A stretch of 48,326 nucleotides of DNA from an uncultured Prevotellaceae bacterium (GCA_902801375.1 CADCIB010000028.1:1-48326), one strand, 5' to 3'. Shown: positions 8,204 to 17,313, counted from the first letter of the stretch. Notes: generated by a model not told the origin, from the sequence alone. Numbers and translations: made by a program.

Positions 8204-8629
8204 ATGACGATGAGGATACATGGTGAAGGAATCAAAGGACTAATTCCACAGCGAGATCCAATGATAATGGTGGACGAGTTTGAATCGGAGGACAACAGTA
8301 TGGCCCAAACCATCATAAACGTCCGGCCTGACAACATGTTTGTCAGCCAAACGGGCAAAATGCTGGTGTCTGGAGTCATCGAACACATGAAGCAGTCAGT
8401 TCTTGCACTTTCTGCGTGGAACAACGGTCGTCTCCGCACCACGCCATATATAGGCTATCTTTGTGAGGTAGACAATTTCGTATGTCGAAGTCAGCCAAAA
8501 ACAGGCGACAGGATAGAGACAACCGTAGGCATACGGTTTTCGCTTGGCAACTCGATTCATGCTCATGCCATTTCCTCCATCGATGACGAGGTATTTGCCG
8601 AGTCTGACTTAGTTGTTATCTTGAAATGA
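8204..8629 (+). CDS. FabZ-like hotdog dehydratase-family protein
   Basis: A 141-residue hotdog protein related to 3-hydroxyacyl-ACP dehydratases. The FabZ entry motif LPHRxPxxxVD appears here as IPQRDPMIMVD, so the catalytic His is Gln16. The second motif PGVxxxEAMAQ appears as SGVIEHMKQS, keeping the acidic residue at E60. Loss of His argues against ordinary FabZ activity; relatives in aryl-polyene or flexirubin pathways and ACP-binding hotdog proteins are alternatives. It is divergent to the LPS-kinase/patatin pair. A GATATTTG box at 8161-8168 is a plausible -7 element, supporting a start at ATG 8204 (8210 is also possible). Confidence 0.72.
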   Translation: MTMRIHGEGIKGLIPQRDPMIMVDEFESEDNSMAQTIINVRPDNMFVSQTGKMLVSGVIEHMKQSVLALSAWNNGRLRTTPYIGYLCEVDNFVCRSQPKTGDRIETTVGIRFSLGNSIHAHAISSIDDEVFAESDLVVILK

Positions 8630-8672
8630 TAAATATATACATAATCTTTCTGCACAATTCCACTTCATTTCT

Positions 8673-9176
8673 CTAAATCCTCAGTCCCCGTTTCTTTTTC
8701 TTTCTTTGTAAACGGCGGCGGAAATCTTCATCTTCGGGGTCATAGACAGGGTTGTTGGTGTCAAACAAACCCAATGAGGGAATGACGATGGACGAGCCTG
8801 GCGAGTGCTGATGTGATTCCTTTTGACGTTCTTCCTGTCTAGGATTTGGCTCTTGTCTGGGCTCGTCATTCTGTCTTGCCTGTTGCTGATATGTGGTCTT
8901 AGCCTCCTGTTCCTTCTTCGCATTTTCGTCCAGATACAAGACGATATTTGTAAATGTAAGGTCGCGCTTTATCTGTGAGGCCTTAAAGGTCAGCCCGTCT
9001 TTCGTGAATCGGAGGCCCTGTATGTCCTTATAGTCCCTGCTGCCTCTCCGCTTCATCACAACCTCAACCTCCACGCCACGCTTTTTGATGTTTGCCTCAA
9101 ACTCTTGCCACGACTTTGACTGAATCCATAGTGTGGGGGATGTATATATGCCGTTCACCAAGAAAAGAAAAAGCAC
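8673..9176 (-). pseudogene. C-terminal fragment of a relaxase/mobilization protein
   Basis: About 155 residues matching the C-terminal half of Bacteroidales MobB-type relaxases: IQSKSWQEFEANIKKRGVEV, a YKDIQGLRFTKDGLTFKASQ block, then a Gln/Glu-rich linker and a basic tail (RRRLQRKKKKRGLRI). The catalytic N-terminal half with its His triad and Tyr is missing. The open frame runs to a GTG at 9176, but its first residues are encoded by the tRNA terminator hairpin, so the true fragment begins near 9130. It lies directly 3' of tRNA-Met, as expected of a decayed integrated mobilizable element. Translation is doubtful. Confidence 0.7.
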
Positions 9177-9199
9177 CTACAAAATCCTTGTAAGTGCTT
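9162..9199 (-). terminator. Terminator after tRNA-Met
   Basis: Read on the minus strand, AAGCACTTACA pairs with TGTAGGTGCTT around a short loop (9171-9199), followed by TTTTTCTTTT. It sits 12 bases past the tRNA 3' end. Confidence 0.75.
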
Positions 9200-9210
9200 G
9201 ACTTTCAGTG

Positions 9211-9284
9211 TGGACCAGCCAGGGCTTGAACCTGGGACCTCCAGATTATGAGTCTGTTGCTCTAACCAACTGAGCTACAAGTCC
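9211..9284 (-). tRNA. tRNA-Met (CAT anticodon)
   Basis: A 74-base cloverleaf: GGACTTG acceptor, GCTC/GAGC D stem, loop CTCATAA with anticodon CAT, T stem CCAGG/CCTGG with TTCAAGC loop, discriminator A, CCA not encoded. Two weak pairs are visible: U6-U67 in the acceptor and A27-G43 at the top of the anticodon stem. From sequence alone it could be elongator Met or the CAU-reading Ile tRNA; Met is more likely. Confidence 0.88.
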
Positions 9285-9336
9285 GATGAAAGGTACTTCT
9301 GGAAGAACGAAGTCTGAGAAGGAATCTTTCAGGTTG

Positions 9337-9368
9337 CAAAGGTACGAAGTTTTGGTGAAACCGCCAAA
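9337..9368 (-). promoter_or_regulatory. Full -33/-7 promoter of tRNA-Met
   Basis: Minus-strand TTTG (9365-9368), 20-base spacer, then TACCTTTG (9337-9344): an exact Bacteroidota promoter, about 53 bases ahead of the tRNA. Confidence 0.8.
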
Positions 9369-9406
9369 TTTTTCGTGAAAAAGATGAATAAAAGAAGGAA
9401 TATTCG

Positions 9407-9414
9407 TAACTTTG
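9407..9414 (+). promoter_or_regulatory. -7 box upstream of the P-type ATPase
   Basis: TAACTTTG matches TAnnTTTG and ends 31 bases before ATG 9446. No -33 TTTG is seen. Confidence 0.5.
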
Positions 9415-9445
9415 CAGGCGAAATGACAGACTTGAAGAAAACAAC

Positions 9446-12109
9446 ATGACAGATTCAGAAGTAATTGTCAGTAGGGCGAAACACGGCTCAAATGTGCTTA
9501 CGCCGCCTCCAGAGACTCCGCTTTGGAAGCTTTACCTCGAGAAGTATCAGGACCCCATCATCAAAATCTTGCTGGTGGCGGCCTGCGTCTCGTTGGTACT
9601 GGCCTTTGTCGATCAGGAGTTCGTGGAGACCATCGGTATCTTCATTGCTATTTTCTTGGCCACGACGGTGGGATTCGCTTTTGAAAGAGATGCGGCAAAG
9701 AAGTTCCGGATCTTGAACCAACTTGACGAGGACAAAGCGGTGAAAGTCATCCGTAATGGCCAGGCAACCACCATTCCACGACGCGACGTGGTGGTGGGCG
9801 ACACGGTGATTTTGGAGGCAGGAGACGAAGTTCCTGCCGACGGGCTACTGACAGAGAGCAACGGCCTGCAGGTGGACGAGTCTTCGCTCACGGGAGAGCC
9901 TATTACAAACAAATCTGTTGACGGGCATCAGGGAGAACACACTTACCCACAAAACATGGTGTTGCGGTCGTCGATGGTGATGGATGGACGGGGAGTCTGC
10001 CTTGTGACGGCGGTGGGCGATCAGACAGAGATTGGCCATGTGGCTCGCAACAGCACGGAACAGACGAATATCAAGACCCCCTTGAACATCCAGCTTGACC
10101 GATTGGCCAAGCTCATCAGCAAGGTGGGTACGGGCGTGTCGATGGCGGCTTTTCTGCTTTTCCTTATTCACGATATACTTGTAGACGATGCCATTTGGCG
10201 CAGTGGCGACTATTTTGGCATGCTCCATGTGGTGCTGAACTACTTCATGATGGCTGTGACACTCATAGTCATGGCCGTACCCGAAGGACTGCCGATGGCG
10301 GTGACGTTGGCTTTGGCCCTGAACATGCGACGCATGTTGAAGAGCAACAACTTGGTGCGACGACTCCATGCCTGCGAGACGATGGGAGCCGTAACCGTCA
10401 TTTGTACGGATAAGACAGGAACGCTGACGCAGAATCGGATGAAGGTGGTGGAAATAGAGGAGAGAGGAGAGAGGAGAGAGGAAAAAAGAGGAGAGAGGAA
10501 AGAGGAAAGAGGAGACGAAAGAAAATCGGAAACGAGAGATTTGTTGTATAAAGCTATTGCTGCAAACACCACGGCGCATCTCAACGACAAGGGGGGCGGT
10601 ATTGGAAATCCCACCGAGGTGGCGTTGCTGCAATGGATGAAGTCGCAGGGCGAGGACTATCTTGTCCATCGCCAGCAAGCCAGAATCGTGGAGCAAATAC
10701 CCTTCTCTACGGAGCGGAAATACATGCAGACCACAGCAGTGGTTGACGGTAAGGAATACCTTTTTATAAAAGGTGCACCAGAGATTATATTAGCTCGCTG
10801 TCAGATGGCCGACGAAGAGCGCAAGGCTGTTGAGGAGAAACTGATGGAATGGCAGCGAAAAGCCATGCGGACATTGGCTTTTGCCGCTGTCGCCCTCTTA
10901 TCCCCGCAAGATGAGAAGAAGGAACGAAAAGACCTTTGTTTTCAGGCTGTGGTTGGTATCAGTGATCCATTGCGCGATGATGTGCCCCAGGCAGTCAGAC
11001 AATGCAGGAAGGCTGGCATCGAAGTGAAAATCATTACGGGCGACACCTCGGCCACAGCCCTTGAGATTGCAAGGCAAATAGGGATTATAGAGGAGAGAGG
11101 AGAGAGGAGAGAGGAGAGAGACTGCCGATCAAACGAGGAGAGAGATTGTCATATCAGTGGAGCGGAATTTGCGGCATTGAGTGATGAGGAAGCCCTGCGA
11201 CGTGCACCTTACATCCGCGTGATGAGCCGTGCGCGGCCCAACGACAAGCTGCGTCTGGTGCAAATGCTCCAACGGCAGGGCGAGGTGGTGGCTGTGACTG
11301 GCGATGGCACCAACGACGCGCCGGCCCTCCATTATGCCCATGTGGGTTTGTCGTTAGGTTCTGGAACCAGTGTGGCAAAAGCGGCTTCCGACATCACCAT
11401 CATCGACGACTCGTTCAGAAGCATCGCCTCAGCCGTGATGTGGGGCCGGTCGCTCTATCAGAATATACAGCGTTTCCTCTACTTCCAACTGGTGGTCAAC
11501 GTCACTGCACTGCTATTGGTGCTGGCGGGCGCGTTCATCGAGACCGACCTGCCGCTGACGGTGACGCAGATTCTCTGGGTGAACCTCATCATGGATACCT
11601 TTGCAGCGATGGCCTTGGCCTCGTTGCCCCCGTCGCGCGAGGTGATGAACAAACCGCCACGCCGACAAGACGAGTTTATCATCACGAAACCTATCCGCCG
11701 TGCCATCCTGATGGTGGGGCTTACTTTCTTTGCAGTCAGCTTCGGCCTATTGGTCTACCTTCGTCACTACGACAGCGATCCGGGAATCCTGCTTCACGAC
11801 TTGAGCCAGTTCTTCACATTCTTCGTGATGTTGCAGTTCTGGAACCTGCTCAATGCCAAGGTGCTGGGCAGTAGTCATGGCCTATTGCATGGTTTACAGC
11901 GGTCGCAGGGGCTGCTCTTGGTGATGGCCTTTATTCTGTTGGGACAATGGTTTATCGTCACTTTCGGCGGACGCATGTTCCGCACCCATCCGCTCAAGCC
12001 AGAAGAGTGGCTTGCCATTATAGCCGTCACATCGCTGGTCTTGCTCTTCTCGCCCCTGCTCAAGCAGCGCGCGACTCGCACAACATCACACCAACCCTAT
12101 CAATCATAA
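9446..12109 (+). CDS. Calcium-translocating P-type ATPase (PMCA/SERCA type)
   Basis: An 887-residue P2-type cation pump, probably exporting Ca2+ across the inner membrane. Visible landmarks: actuator-domain DESSLTGEP at about 146, the membrane motif PEGLP at 279-283, the phosphorylation site DKTGT with Asp322, the hinge GDGTNDAP with Asp at about 620, and a C-terminal group of four to six helices (LVVNVTALLLVLAGAF, NLIMDTFAAMALA). Two charged Glu/Arg low-complexity inserts interrupt it: about 337-362, just after DKTGTLTQNRM at the start of the nucleotide-binding domain, and about 548-566 in the phosphorylation domain. Both come from the same purine heptamer repeat. ribF follows 17 bases later, then a CPBP protease, so the three are likely cotranscribed. 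Confidence 0.93.
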   Translation: MTDSEVIVSRAKHGSNVLTPPPETPLWKLYLEKYQDPIIKILLVAACVSLVLAFVDQEFVETIGIFIAIFLATTVGFAFERDAAKKFRILNQLDEDKAVKVIRNGQATTIPRRDVVVGDTVILEAGDEVPADGLLTESNGLQVDESSLTGEPITNKSVDGHQGEHTYPQNMVLRSSMVMDGRGVCLVTAVGDQTEIGHVARNSTEQTNIKTPLNIQLDRLAKLISKVGTGVSMAAFLLFLIHDILVDDAIWRSGDYFGMLHVVLNYFMMAVTLIVMAVPEGLPMAVTLALALNMRRMLKSNNLVRRLHACETMGAVTVICTDKTGTLTQNRMKVVEIEERGERREEKRGERKEERGDERKSETRDLLYKAIAANTTAHLNDKGGGIGNPTEVALLQWMKSQGEDYLVHRQQARIVEQIPFSTERKYMQTTAVVDGKEYLFIKGAPEIILARCQMADEERKAVEEKLMEWQRKAMRTLAFAAVALLSPQDEKKERKDLCFQAVVGISDPLRDDVPQAVRQCRKAGIEVKIITGDTSATALEIARQIGIIEERGERREERDCRSNEERDCHISGAEFAALSDEEALRRAPYIRVMSRARPNDKLRLVQMLQRQGEVVAVTGDGTNDAPALHYAHVGLSLGSGTSVAKAASDITIIDDSFRSIASAVMWGRSLYQNIQRFLYFQLVVNVTALLLVLAGAFIETDLPLTVTQILWVNLIMDTFAAMALASLPPSREVMNKPPRRQDEFIITKPIRRAILMVGLTFFAVSFGLLVYLRHYDSDPGILLHDLSQFFTFFVMLQFWNLLNAKVLGSSHGLLHGLQRSQGLLLVMAFILLGQWFIVTFGGRMFRTHPLKPEEWLAIIAVTSLVLLFSPLLKQRATRTTSHQPYQS
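10454..10530 (+). repeat. Purine heptamer array in the ATPase gene, copy 1
   Basis: Nearly pure purine tract built from GAGAGGA-type heptamers, then variants. Its first 29 bases (10454-10482) are identical to the second array at 11087. In frame it encodes Glu/Arg-rich sequence. Confidence 0.85.
11087..11150 (+). repeat. Purine heptamer array in the ATPase gene, copy 2
   Basis: Begins with the same 29-base purine sequence as copy 1 (11087-11115), about four GAGAGGA heptamers, then a diverged GAGAGA-containing tail to about 11150. It encodes EERGERREERD and a short polar stretch before the conserved ISGAEF. Confidence 0.82.
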
Positions 12110-12126
12110 ACCGCAATAATAGCACC

Positions 12127-13020
12127 ATGTATTCGGCAACTATCGGTTTCTTCGACGGTGTGCATCGTGGTCATCGTTTTCTCATCGACCATCTTATTGA
12201 CGATGCGCAGCACCATGGCACACAGTCGATGGTCATCACCTTTGATGAGCATCCGCGTAAAGTGCTGGGCAGCAACTTCCAGCCCAGTCTGCTCACCACA
12301 CCCGAGGAGAAGTGCCACCTGTTGCGACAGACAGGCATCGACCGTCTGGAGGTGATGCACTTCGACCGTACGCTCTCCACCCTTTCTGCGCGTCAGTTCA
12401 TGGCCGACGTGCTGTCAGCGCGTCTGCATGTCAGCCGGCTTTTCATCGGCTACGACAACCGCTTCGGCCACAACCGCGAAGAGTCGTTTCCCGACTATGT
12501 GGCTTTCGGACGCGAATTGGGCATGGAAGTGATGCAGACACCACAGATGGAACTTTCCGACCATCACGTCAGCAGCTCATCCATCCGTAAGTTTCTTGCG
12601 GGAGGTTGTGTGGAAGATGCAACTTTGTGTTTGGGCTATCCCTATTGTCTCAGTGGTGAAGTGGTGAGTGGCTGTCAGGAAGGGCGGAAAATAGGATTCC
12701 CGACAGCCAATATCCTACCCGACCATCCTGACAAACTTATACCCAGGGCCGGAGCGTATGCAGTCAGTGTCCGCATTGACGATGAGCCTATGGAACGTCC
12801 AGCTATGATGAACATCGGCCAGCGGCCAACGTTTGGCGGTCACACCACTACCCTTGAGGTGCATCTGATCGATTACCATGCCGACCTTTACGGACATCGA
12901 CTTACTGTCGGTTTCCGTCACTGGCTCCGTCCAGAGCAGCCGTTCTCTACGCCCGAGGCCTTGGCCCAACAGTTGCAGAGCGATCGTGAAGCCGCCCTTC
13001 GTGTTTTGAGTCTTCAATAA
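12127..13020 (+). CDS. ribF: Bifunctional riboflavin kinase / FAD synthetase
   Basis: A 297-residue cytoplasmic enzyme converting riboflavin to FMN and FMN to FAD. The N-terminal FAD-synthetase half shows the nucleotidyltransferase motif GFFDGVHRGH at 7-16 and SSSIRKFLAGG near 155. The C-terminal kinase half has SGEVVSGCQEGRKIGFPTAN (about 178-197), RAGAYAV and MNIGQRPTFGG. I start it at ATG 12127, directly before the first strand; the N-terminus is some 15 residues shorter than many homologues, and the in-frame extension to 11947 overlaps the ATPase in another frame without homology. It lies in a tight run with the ATPase upstream and the CPBP gene 15 bases downstream. Confidence 0.92.
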   Translation: MYSATIGFFDGVHRGHRFLIDHLIDDAQHHGTQSMVITFDEHPRKVLGSNFQPSLLTTPEEKCHLLRQTGIDRLEVMHFDRTLSTLSARQFMADVLSARLHVSRLFIGYDNRFGHNREESFPDYVAFGRELGMEVMQTPQMELSDHHVSSSSIRKFLAGGCVEDATLCLGYPYCLSGEVVSGCQEGRKIGFPTANILPDHPDKLIPRAGAYAVSVRIDDEPMERPAMMNIGQRPTFGGHTTTLEVHLIDYHADLYGHRLTVGFRHWLRPEQPFSTPEALAQQLQSDREAALRVLSLQ

Positions 13021-13035
13021 ACAAAAAACAAAACA

Positions 13036-13938
13036 ATGAAAAAATCCATATTCTACATCGTGATGTTTTTCTTCCTCCAGGTGTTTGCATTGGCTGTGGC
13101 TTGGACTGGCAATCGGTTGACGAATGGTGCTGGCGCATCGATGTCTGTGACATGGGCCATTGTGATGCAGGCAGTCTTCACGATATCGTGCATCATAGTC
13201 TTTCTCTGGAGGCGTTGGTCGCCCATTGAATCTTTTCGCTTAATCTTGGCAAAGACGCCCTCCCTTGGGACACCCGGCAAGAAGCCGTACTCCGATGAAC
13301 GTCGCACAAGCAAACGACTGATGCGCCTCTCGGCCTGGGCATTGTTGGCTTGGGCCACAATAGCGGCACTGGGTAGCATTGTTCCTTCGATGTGGCTGCA
13401 GGAACATCTCTCGTTTTTGCCCGACCTGACTTCCGACGACATGATGGAACTGATACATCATCCATTGGGTTATTTCATTATAGGCATTCTGGCACCGCTT
13501 TCTGAAGAAATCGTCTTCCGGGGTGCCATTTTGCGCGAGTTGTTCTGTTGGTTGTCGGAACGTCCTGAAGAAAGTGGTTCTATTCCATATTCACGCTCCC
13601 GTTCGTGGATGGCCATCTGCCTGTCGGCCTTATTCTTTGCTGCAGCTCACATGAACCCTGCTCAGATGCCCCACGCTTTTCTTTTGGGAGTGTTATTGGG
13701 CTGGCTCTATTGGCGCACAGGCAGCATCGTGCCTGGACTGGTAGTACATGTGGTGAACAACACCGTAGCTTTCATCCTGGCTCGTGCCTATCCTTATATG
13801 GACGACCTCACTCTGGAGCAGCTTTTCGGCGGTAGCCAGCGCCATGTGCTGATGGCCATCGGTTTCTCCTTATGCCTGCTGTTGCCTGCCCTTTTCCAGC
13901 TTCATCAGCGCATGCCTCATCGACTTGATGACCAATAA
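13036..13938 (+). CDS. CPBP-family intramembrane metalloprotease (Abi family)
   Basis: A 300-residue polytopic membrane protein of the CAAX-protease/bacteriocin-processing family. Helices lie at about 5-25, 36-55, 98-117, and then the core domain from about 140. Conserved motifs are intact: EEIVFRG at 157-163, His205 in FAAAHMNP, and HVVNN at 238-242, which together form the metal and catalytic site. The family processes prenylated or peptide substrates and sometimes acts in bacteriocin immunity; the substrate here is unknown. It is the last gene in the run with the P-type ATPase and ribF. Confidence 0.88.
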   Translation: MKKSIFYIVMFFFLQVFALAVAWTGNRLTNGAGASMSVTWAIVMQAVFTISCIIVFLWRRWSPIESFRLILAKTPSLGTPGKKPYSDERRTSKRLMRLSAWALLAWATIAALGSIVPSMWLQEHLSFLPDLTSDDMMELIHHPLGYFIIGILAPLSEEIVFRGAILRELFCWLSERPEESGSIPYSRSRSWMAICLSALFFAAAHMNPAQMPHAFLLGVLLGWLYWRTGSIVPGLVVHVVNNTVAFILARAYPYMDDLTLEQLFGGSQRHVLMAIGFSLCLLLPALFQLHQRMPHRLDDQ

Positions 13939-13971
13939 ATCCGCAAAAAACACAAATAAAGTGGAAAAATA

Positions 13972-14002
13972 TTTGGTGTTTCCTTTTTTTTGTTTATATT
14001 TG
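13972..14002 (+). promoter_or_regulatory. -33/-7 promoter of the first BspA-like gene
   Basis: TTTG (13972-13975), 19-base spacer, TATATTTG (13995-14002): full Bacteroidota promoter, 68 bases before ATG 14071. Confidence 0.72.
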
Positions 14003-14070
14003 CAGTGTCTTTTTGATGAGAAAGAAGGACAAACCGAACGATTCGCGTATTAACCCTAACAGAAAAAGAT

Positions 14071-17000
14071 ATGAGAAGAGTAATCCAAACAATGGTTGCC
14101 ATAGCGGCGGTGTTGCTATGGACAACGCAGGCCTTTGCCGGAACCTGGACGGTTTATTCCGGCGGCGTCCGCTACCAGATTGATGGCGATAAGAATCAGG
14201 CCACCATCATGGGACTGCAATCTGGCTACGAGGACATCACCGAACTGGTGTTCCCGAGTTCGAAAGTGGCCGGTGGCGACAGCTACGACTACCCCATCAC
14301 GAAGGTGAATATCCAGGCCTTCTACACCTCGAAGCTGCAGAAAGTGGATATGTCGAAACTAACCTCGCTGCAGGAGTTCGACTACAATGTCTTCAGGAAC
14401 AGCAAAGACCTGAAGGAGGTCATTCTACCTGAGGGACTGACCAGCTTAGGTACCAGCACATTCGATGGCTGTTCGAGCTTAGAGGAAATCACGCTACCTT
14501 CGACGCTGAAGTCTATCGGGAGCTACGACTTCAAAGGTACGGCCATCACGGAGCTCACCATTCCTGCCAGCGTGACGTACGTGGGTCGTGAGATATTTGG
14601 CTTCTGGGACAACCTCCTGCGCATCAACATGGAGAACCCCGTGCCGCCCACGGGCTTCGACAAGGATGCCTTCTACGAGGCACTGCACCGCCGCCCTGAC
14701 CTGGCGCTGTTCGTGCCGGTCGGCTCGGTGGACGACTACCAAGCCAGCGAGTGGTGGAGTTCGCGCTTTACCAACATCAAGAGCGACGACCTGGGCGACG
14801 TGTTCAACTACGGACACTTCCGCTATGAGCTGAAAGAAAGCTCTGGTACGCGCTATGTGGACATCGTAGGCGTGGCCGACGACAACGGCACCGAGTACGA
14901 ATGGATGTTAGACATGGAAGGCGTGCAGTACAATGGGCGCATCTATCCCGTATGGAATGTACAGCCGGAATCCTGCAAGGACTACCGCTGGGCGGAACTC
15001 GACCTGAGCCGCAATATGTTCAAGGACCTGATGACAATCGGCAAGGAAGCCTTCTTTGGCAATACCACCATCACGAAAGTGAAGCTGGCCAACGACATCT
15101 GGTGGATTGGCGAGAGTGCCTTTGCATGGTGTTCTAACCTGGAGTCGGTAGATATGCCTTATTATCTTAAAACGATTGACTACGAGGCCTTCAGACGTTG
15201 TATCAACCTGAAGAGGGTGACGTTCGGTCCGAAACTCTTGAACATCAGGGAGCGTGCCTTCGATGACTGCTGGGAATTGAAGAGCGTATATCTGCCAGCC
15301 AATCTGCAGGAAGTGGGCTATCGCGCTTTCTCAAGTACAGGCCTCGAGTGGATAGTCTTGCCGCCCAACACGAAGATGTCCTACGAAAGCATGCTCGGAT
15401 GTAATAAGCTGAAATACATCTTCCCCATGTACAGCGACCCCACGGCCACCACTTCGGCCAAGAACATCTTCTTCATGAGCGATTCTCCCGGTACACTCGA
15501 TGCTACCGTCATTGTGCCGTCAGGCAAACTCAACGCCTACAAATCGTCAGACTGGGGTCAGGTGTTCAGCGACATACGCGACACGACCGTCGGACTGACC
15601 TTGGACAATGACACCGTCATCTACAGTCTCGATTCCAACATGCAGATGGTCGTATCGGGCGAATACATCGATACGGATATATCTCTTGGCCATGCCTCCA
15701 TCATCGGCCTGTCGCCCAATTGCGAGAATTTCGATGTTGAGATTCATGGTATGAGCGGAATAGGGTTCAAAGGTGCTCAGCAATTAGGTCCGTTGACCAT
15801 CTGGGCTACGAAAATTGGCAAGCGTGCCTTCAAGGACAACAAGCAGCTCAAAAGCTTTGATATCAGCGAAATGCCTTGGCTCGACATCGAGTATCAGGCC
15901 TTCGCCGGATGCAGCAACCTGACCAGCATCGGTGATGGCACTACAGTGACCTTTATCCGCGAAGAAGCTTTCATGGGTTCGGGCTTGGAGCAATTCACCT
16001 ACAATCACAACTTGCAGATTATCGGAAGTCGCGCCTTTGCCAACTGTCAGAAACTGAAGCGAGTGGACTATATCGATGATGGCTATGGAGGTGTCAGCAT
16101 CGGCAACAGTGCCTTTGAGAACTGCTCCGCCTTGGAGTGGCTCAGCATAGGCTCAACGGTGTATGAGATTGGCTACTCAGCCTTCGCCAACTGCACGGCT
16201 TTGAAACGTGTAACATCGGGCATCAATCCGCCCTATGCCATTGACGAAAGTGTCTTCGAAGGCATCGTGAAAGAGAGCGTTCCACTCTATGTGCCATACG
16301 GAACCGTCGACACTTATAAGACTACAGATGGTTGGAAGGACTTCTTCGGCAACAACATCAAGGACACCAACGATGGCGTGCAGATAGACGACGGCGTGTT
16401 CGTCTATGAGATTTACGATTCTGGGACTTCTCCCGACAACGATGCCGACATGGCCATGATTGTCGGCTTGTCGCCAGACATCTCGCAGAAGAAGGCTGTC
16501 ATGGACAAGCCCGCCATCACGTTGGATGGCCGCGACTATCCCGTGAACATGATCAACAGCTATGCCTTCCAGAACCTCGTGTTCGTGGACGAGATGGACT
16601 TCTGCGCCGCCGACCAAACATTGGAAGTGAGCTACCAAGCCTTCTATAACGCCAAGTCGCTGAAGCACATCAAGTTCAACGAGTCAGCCGGATGGACAAT
16701 GGGCTACGAAGCCTTCTCCGGTGCCACCAGTCTTGAGGACATCGTGGTCACCAGAGACGTGAGTCCCTATGCATTCTATGGATGCACCAAGCTGAAGAAC
16801 GTCAGCTTCACTTCAGATTGTTCATATATCGGTGACTACGCCTTTGACGGTTGCACCAGCCTGGAGGAAATCTCGCTGCTGAGTGCCACAGAGATGACCA
16901 TTTACTCCAATGCCTTCTCGAACAGCGGACTGAAGAAGCTCACCATCCCCGACTGCTACCCATTCTATATCCAAGGTTACGCATTCGAAGGCTCACAGCT

Positions 17001-17313
17001 CACCGAAGTCATCTCCTACATCGAGTGGCCCGAAGTCCTCGATGCCGATGCTTTCACGGGCATTCCCGCAGAGGCCACGCTTTCCGTACCCTACGAATCA
17101 CAGTACCAATATGAGTATCAGACTGGCTGGGACCACTTCTTCGGTCACATCGAGGAGCGTCCGTATGTACCCACGGGTGTGGAAAGTATCAACCATCAGC
17201 CGTCAGCCGTGCAAATCTATGATCAACAAGGCATTCGCCAGAACGAACTGAAGAAGGGTCTGAACATCGTCCGTCAGGCCGATGGCACCACTCGCAAGGT
17301 TGTGATGAAGTGA
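14071..17313 (+). CDS. BspA-like leucine-rich repeat surface protein (LRR_5 type)
   Basis: A 1080-residue secreted protein. A signal peptide (MRRVIQTMVAIAAVLLWTTQAFA, about 1-23) is followed by four blocks of LRR_5 repeats with the recurring pattern 'xAFxxCxxLxxVxxPxxLxxIGxxAF', for example FDGCSSLEEITLPSTLKSIG and FENCSALEWLSIGSTVYEIG. Blocks are separated by short strands ending in 'vPxGxxxxYxxxxxWxxxFxNI', the usual cap of each unit (about 215, 485, 755 and 1035). The last 40 residues carry IYDQQGI...KKGLNI...RKVVMK, a sorting-signal-like tail. Family members act in adhesion to host proteins; the ligand is unknown here. The stop lies inside a 76-bp tandem duplication. Confidence 0.9.
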   Translation: MRRVIQTMVAIAAVLLWTTQAFAGTWTVYSGGVRYQIDGDKNQATIMGLQSGYEDITELVFPSSKVAGGDSYDYPITKVNIQAFYTSKLQKVDMSKLTSLQEFDYNVFRNSKDLKEVILPEGLTSLGTSTFDGCSSLEEITLPSTLKSIGSYDFKGTAITELTIPASVTYVGREIFGFWDNLLRINMENPVPPTGFDKDAFYEALHRRPDLALFVPVGSVDDYQASEWWSSRFTNIKSDDLGDVFNYGHFRYELKESSGTRYVDIVGVADDNGTEYEWMLDMEGVQYNGRIYPVWNVQPESCKDYRWAELDLSRNMFKDLMTIGKEAFFGNTTITKVKLANDIWWIGESAFAWCSNLESVDMPYYLKTIDYEAFRRCINLKRVTFGPKLLNIRERAFDDCWELKSVYLPANLQEVGYRAFSSTGLEWIVLPPNTKMSYESMLGCNKLKYIFPMYSDPTATTSAKNIFFMSDSPGTLDATVIVPSGKLNAYKSSDWGQVFSDIRDTTVGLTLDNDTVIYSLDSNMQMVVSGEYIDTDISLGHASIIGLSPNCENFDVEIHGMSGIGFKGAQQLGPLTIWATKIGKRAFKDNKQLKSFDISEMPWLDIEYQAFAGCSNLTSIGDGTTVTFIREEAFMGSGLEQFTYNHNLQIIGSRAFANCQKLKRVDYIDDGYGGVSIGNSAFENCSALEWLSIGSTVYEIGYSAFANCTALKRVTSGINPPYAIDESVFEGIVKESVPLYVPYGTVDTYKTTDGWKDFFGNNIKDTNDGVQIDDGVFVYEIYDSGTSPDNDADMAMIVGLSPDISQKKAVMDKPAITLDGRDYPVNMINSYAFQNLVFVDEMDFCAADQTLEVSYQAFYNAKSLKHIKFNESAGWTMGYEAFSGATSLEDIVVTRDVSPYAFYGCTKLKNVSFTSDCSYIGDYAFDGCTSLEEISLLSATEMTIYSNAFSNSGLKKLTIPDCYPFYIQGYAFEGSQLTEVISYIEWPEVLDADAFTGIPAEATLSVPYESQYQYEYQTGWDHFFGHIEERPYVPTGVESINHQPSAVQIYDQQGIRQNELKKGLNIVRQADGTTRKVVMK

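Noticed and set aside
8088-8207. A 39-codon open frame whose stop overlaps the FabZ-like start as ATGA
   Set aside because: No recognisable motif, and the likely -7 box for the downstream gene (8161-8168) lies inside it, so it would not be transcribed whole.
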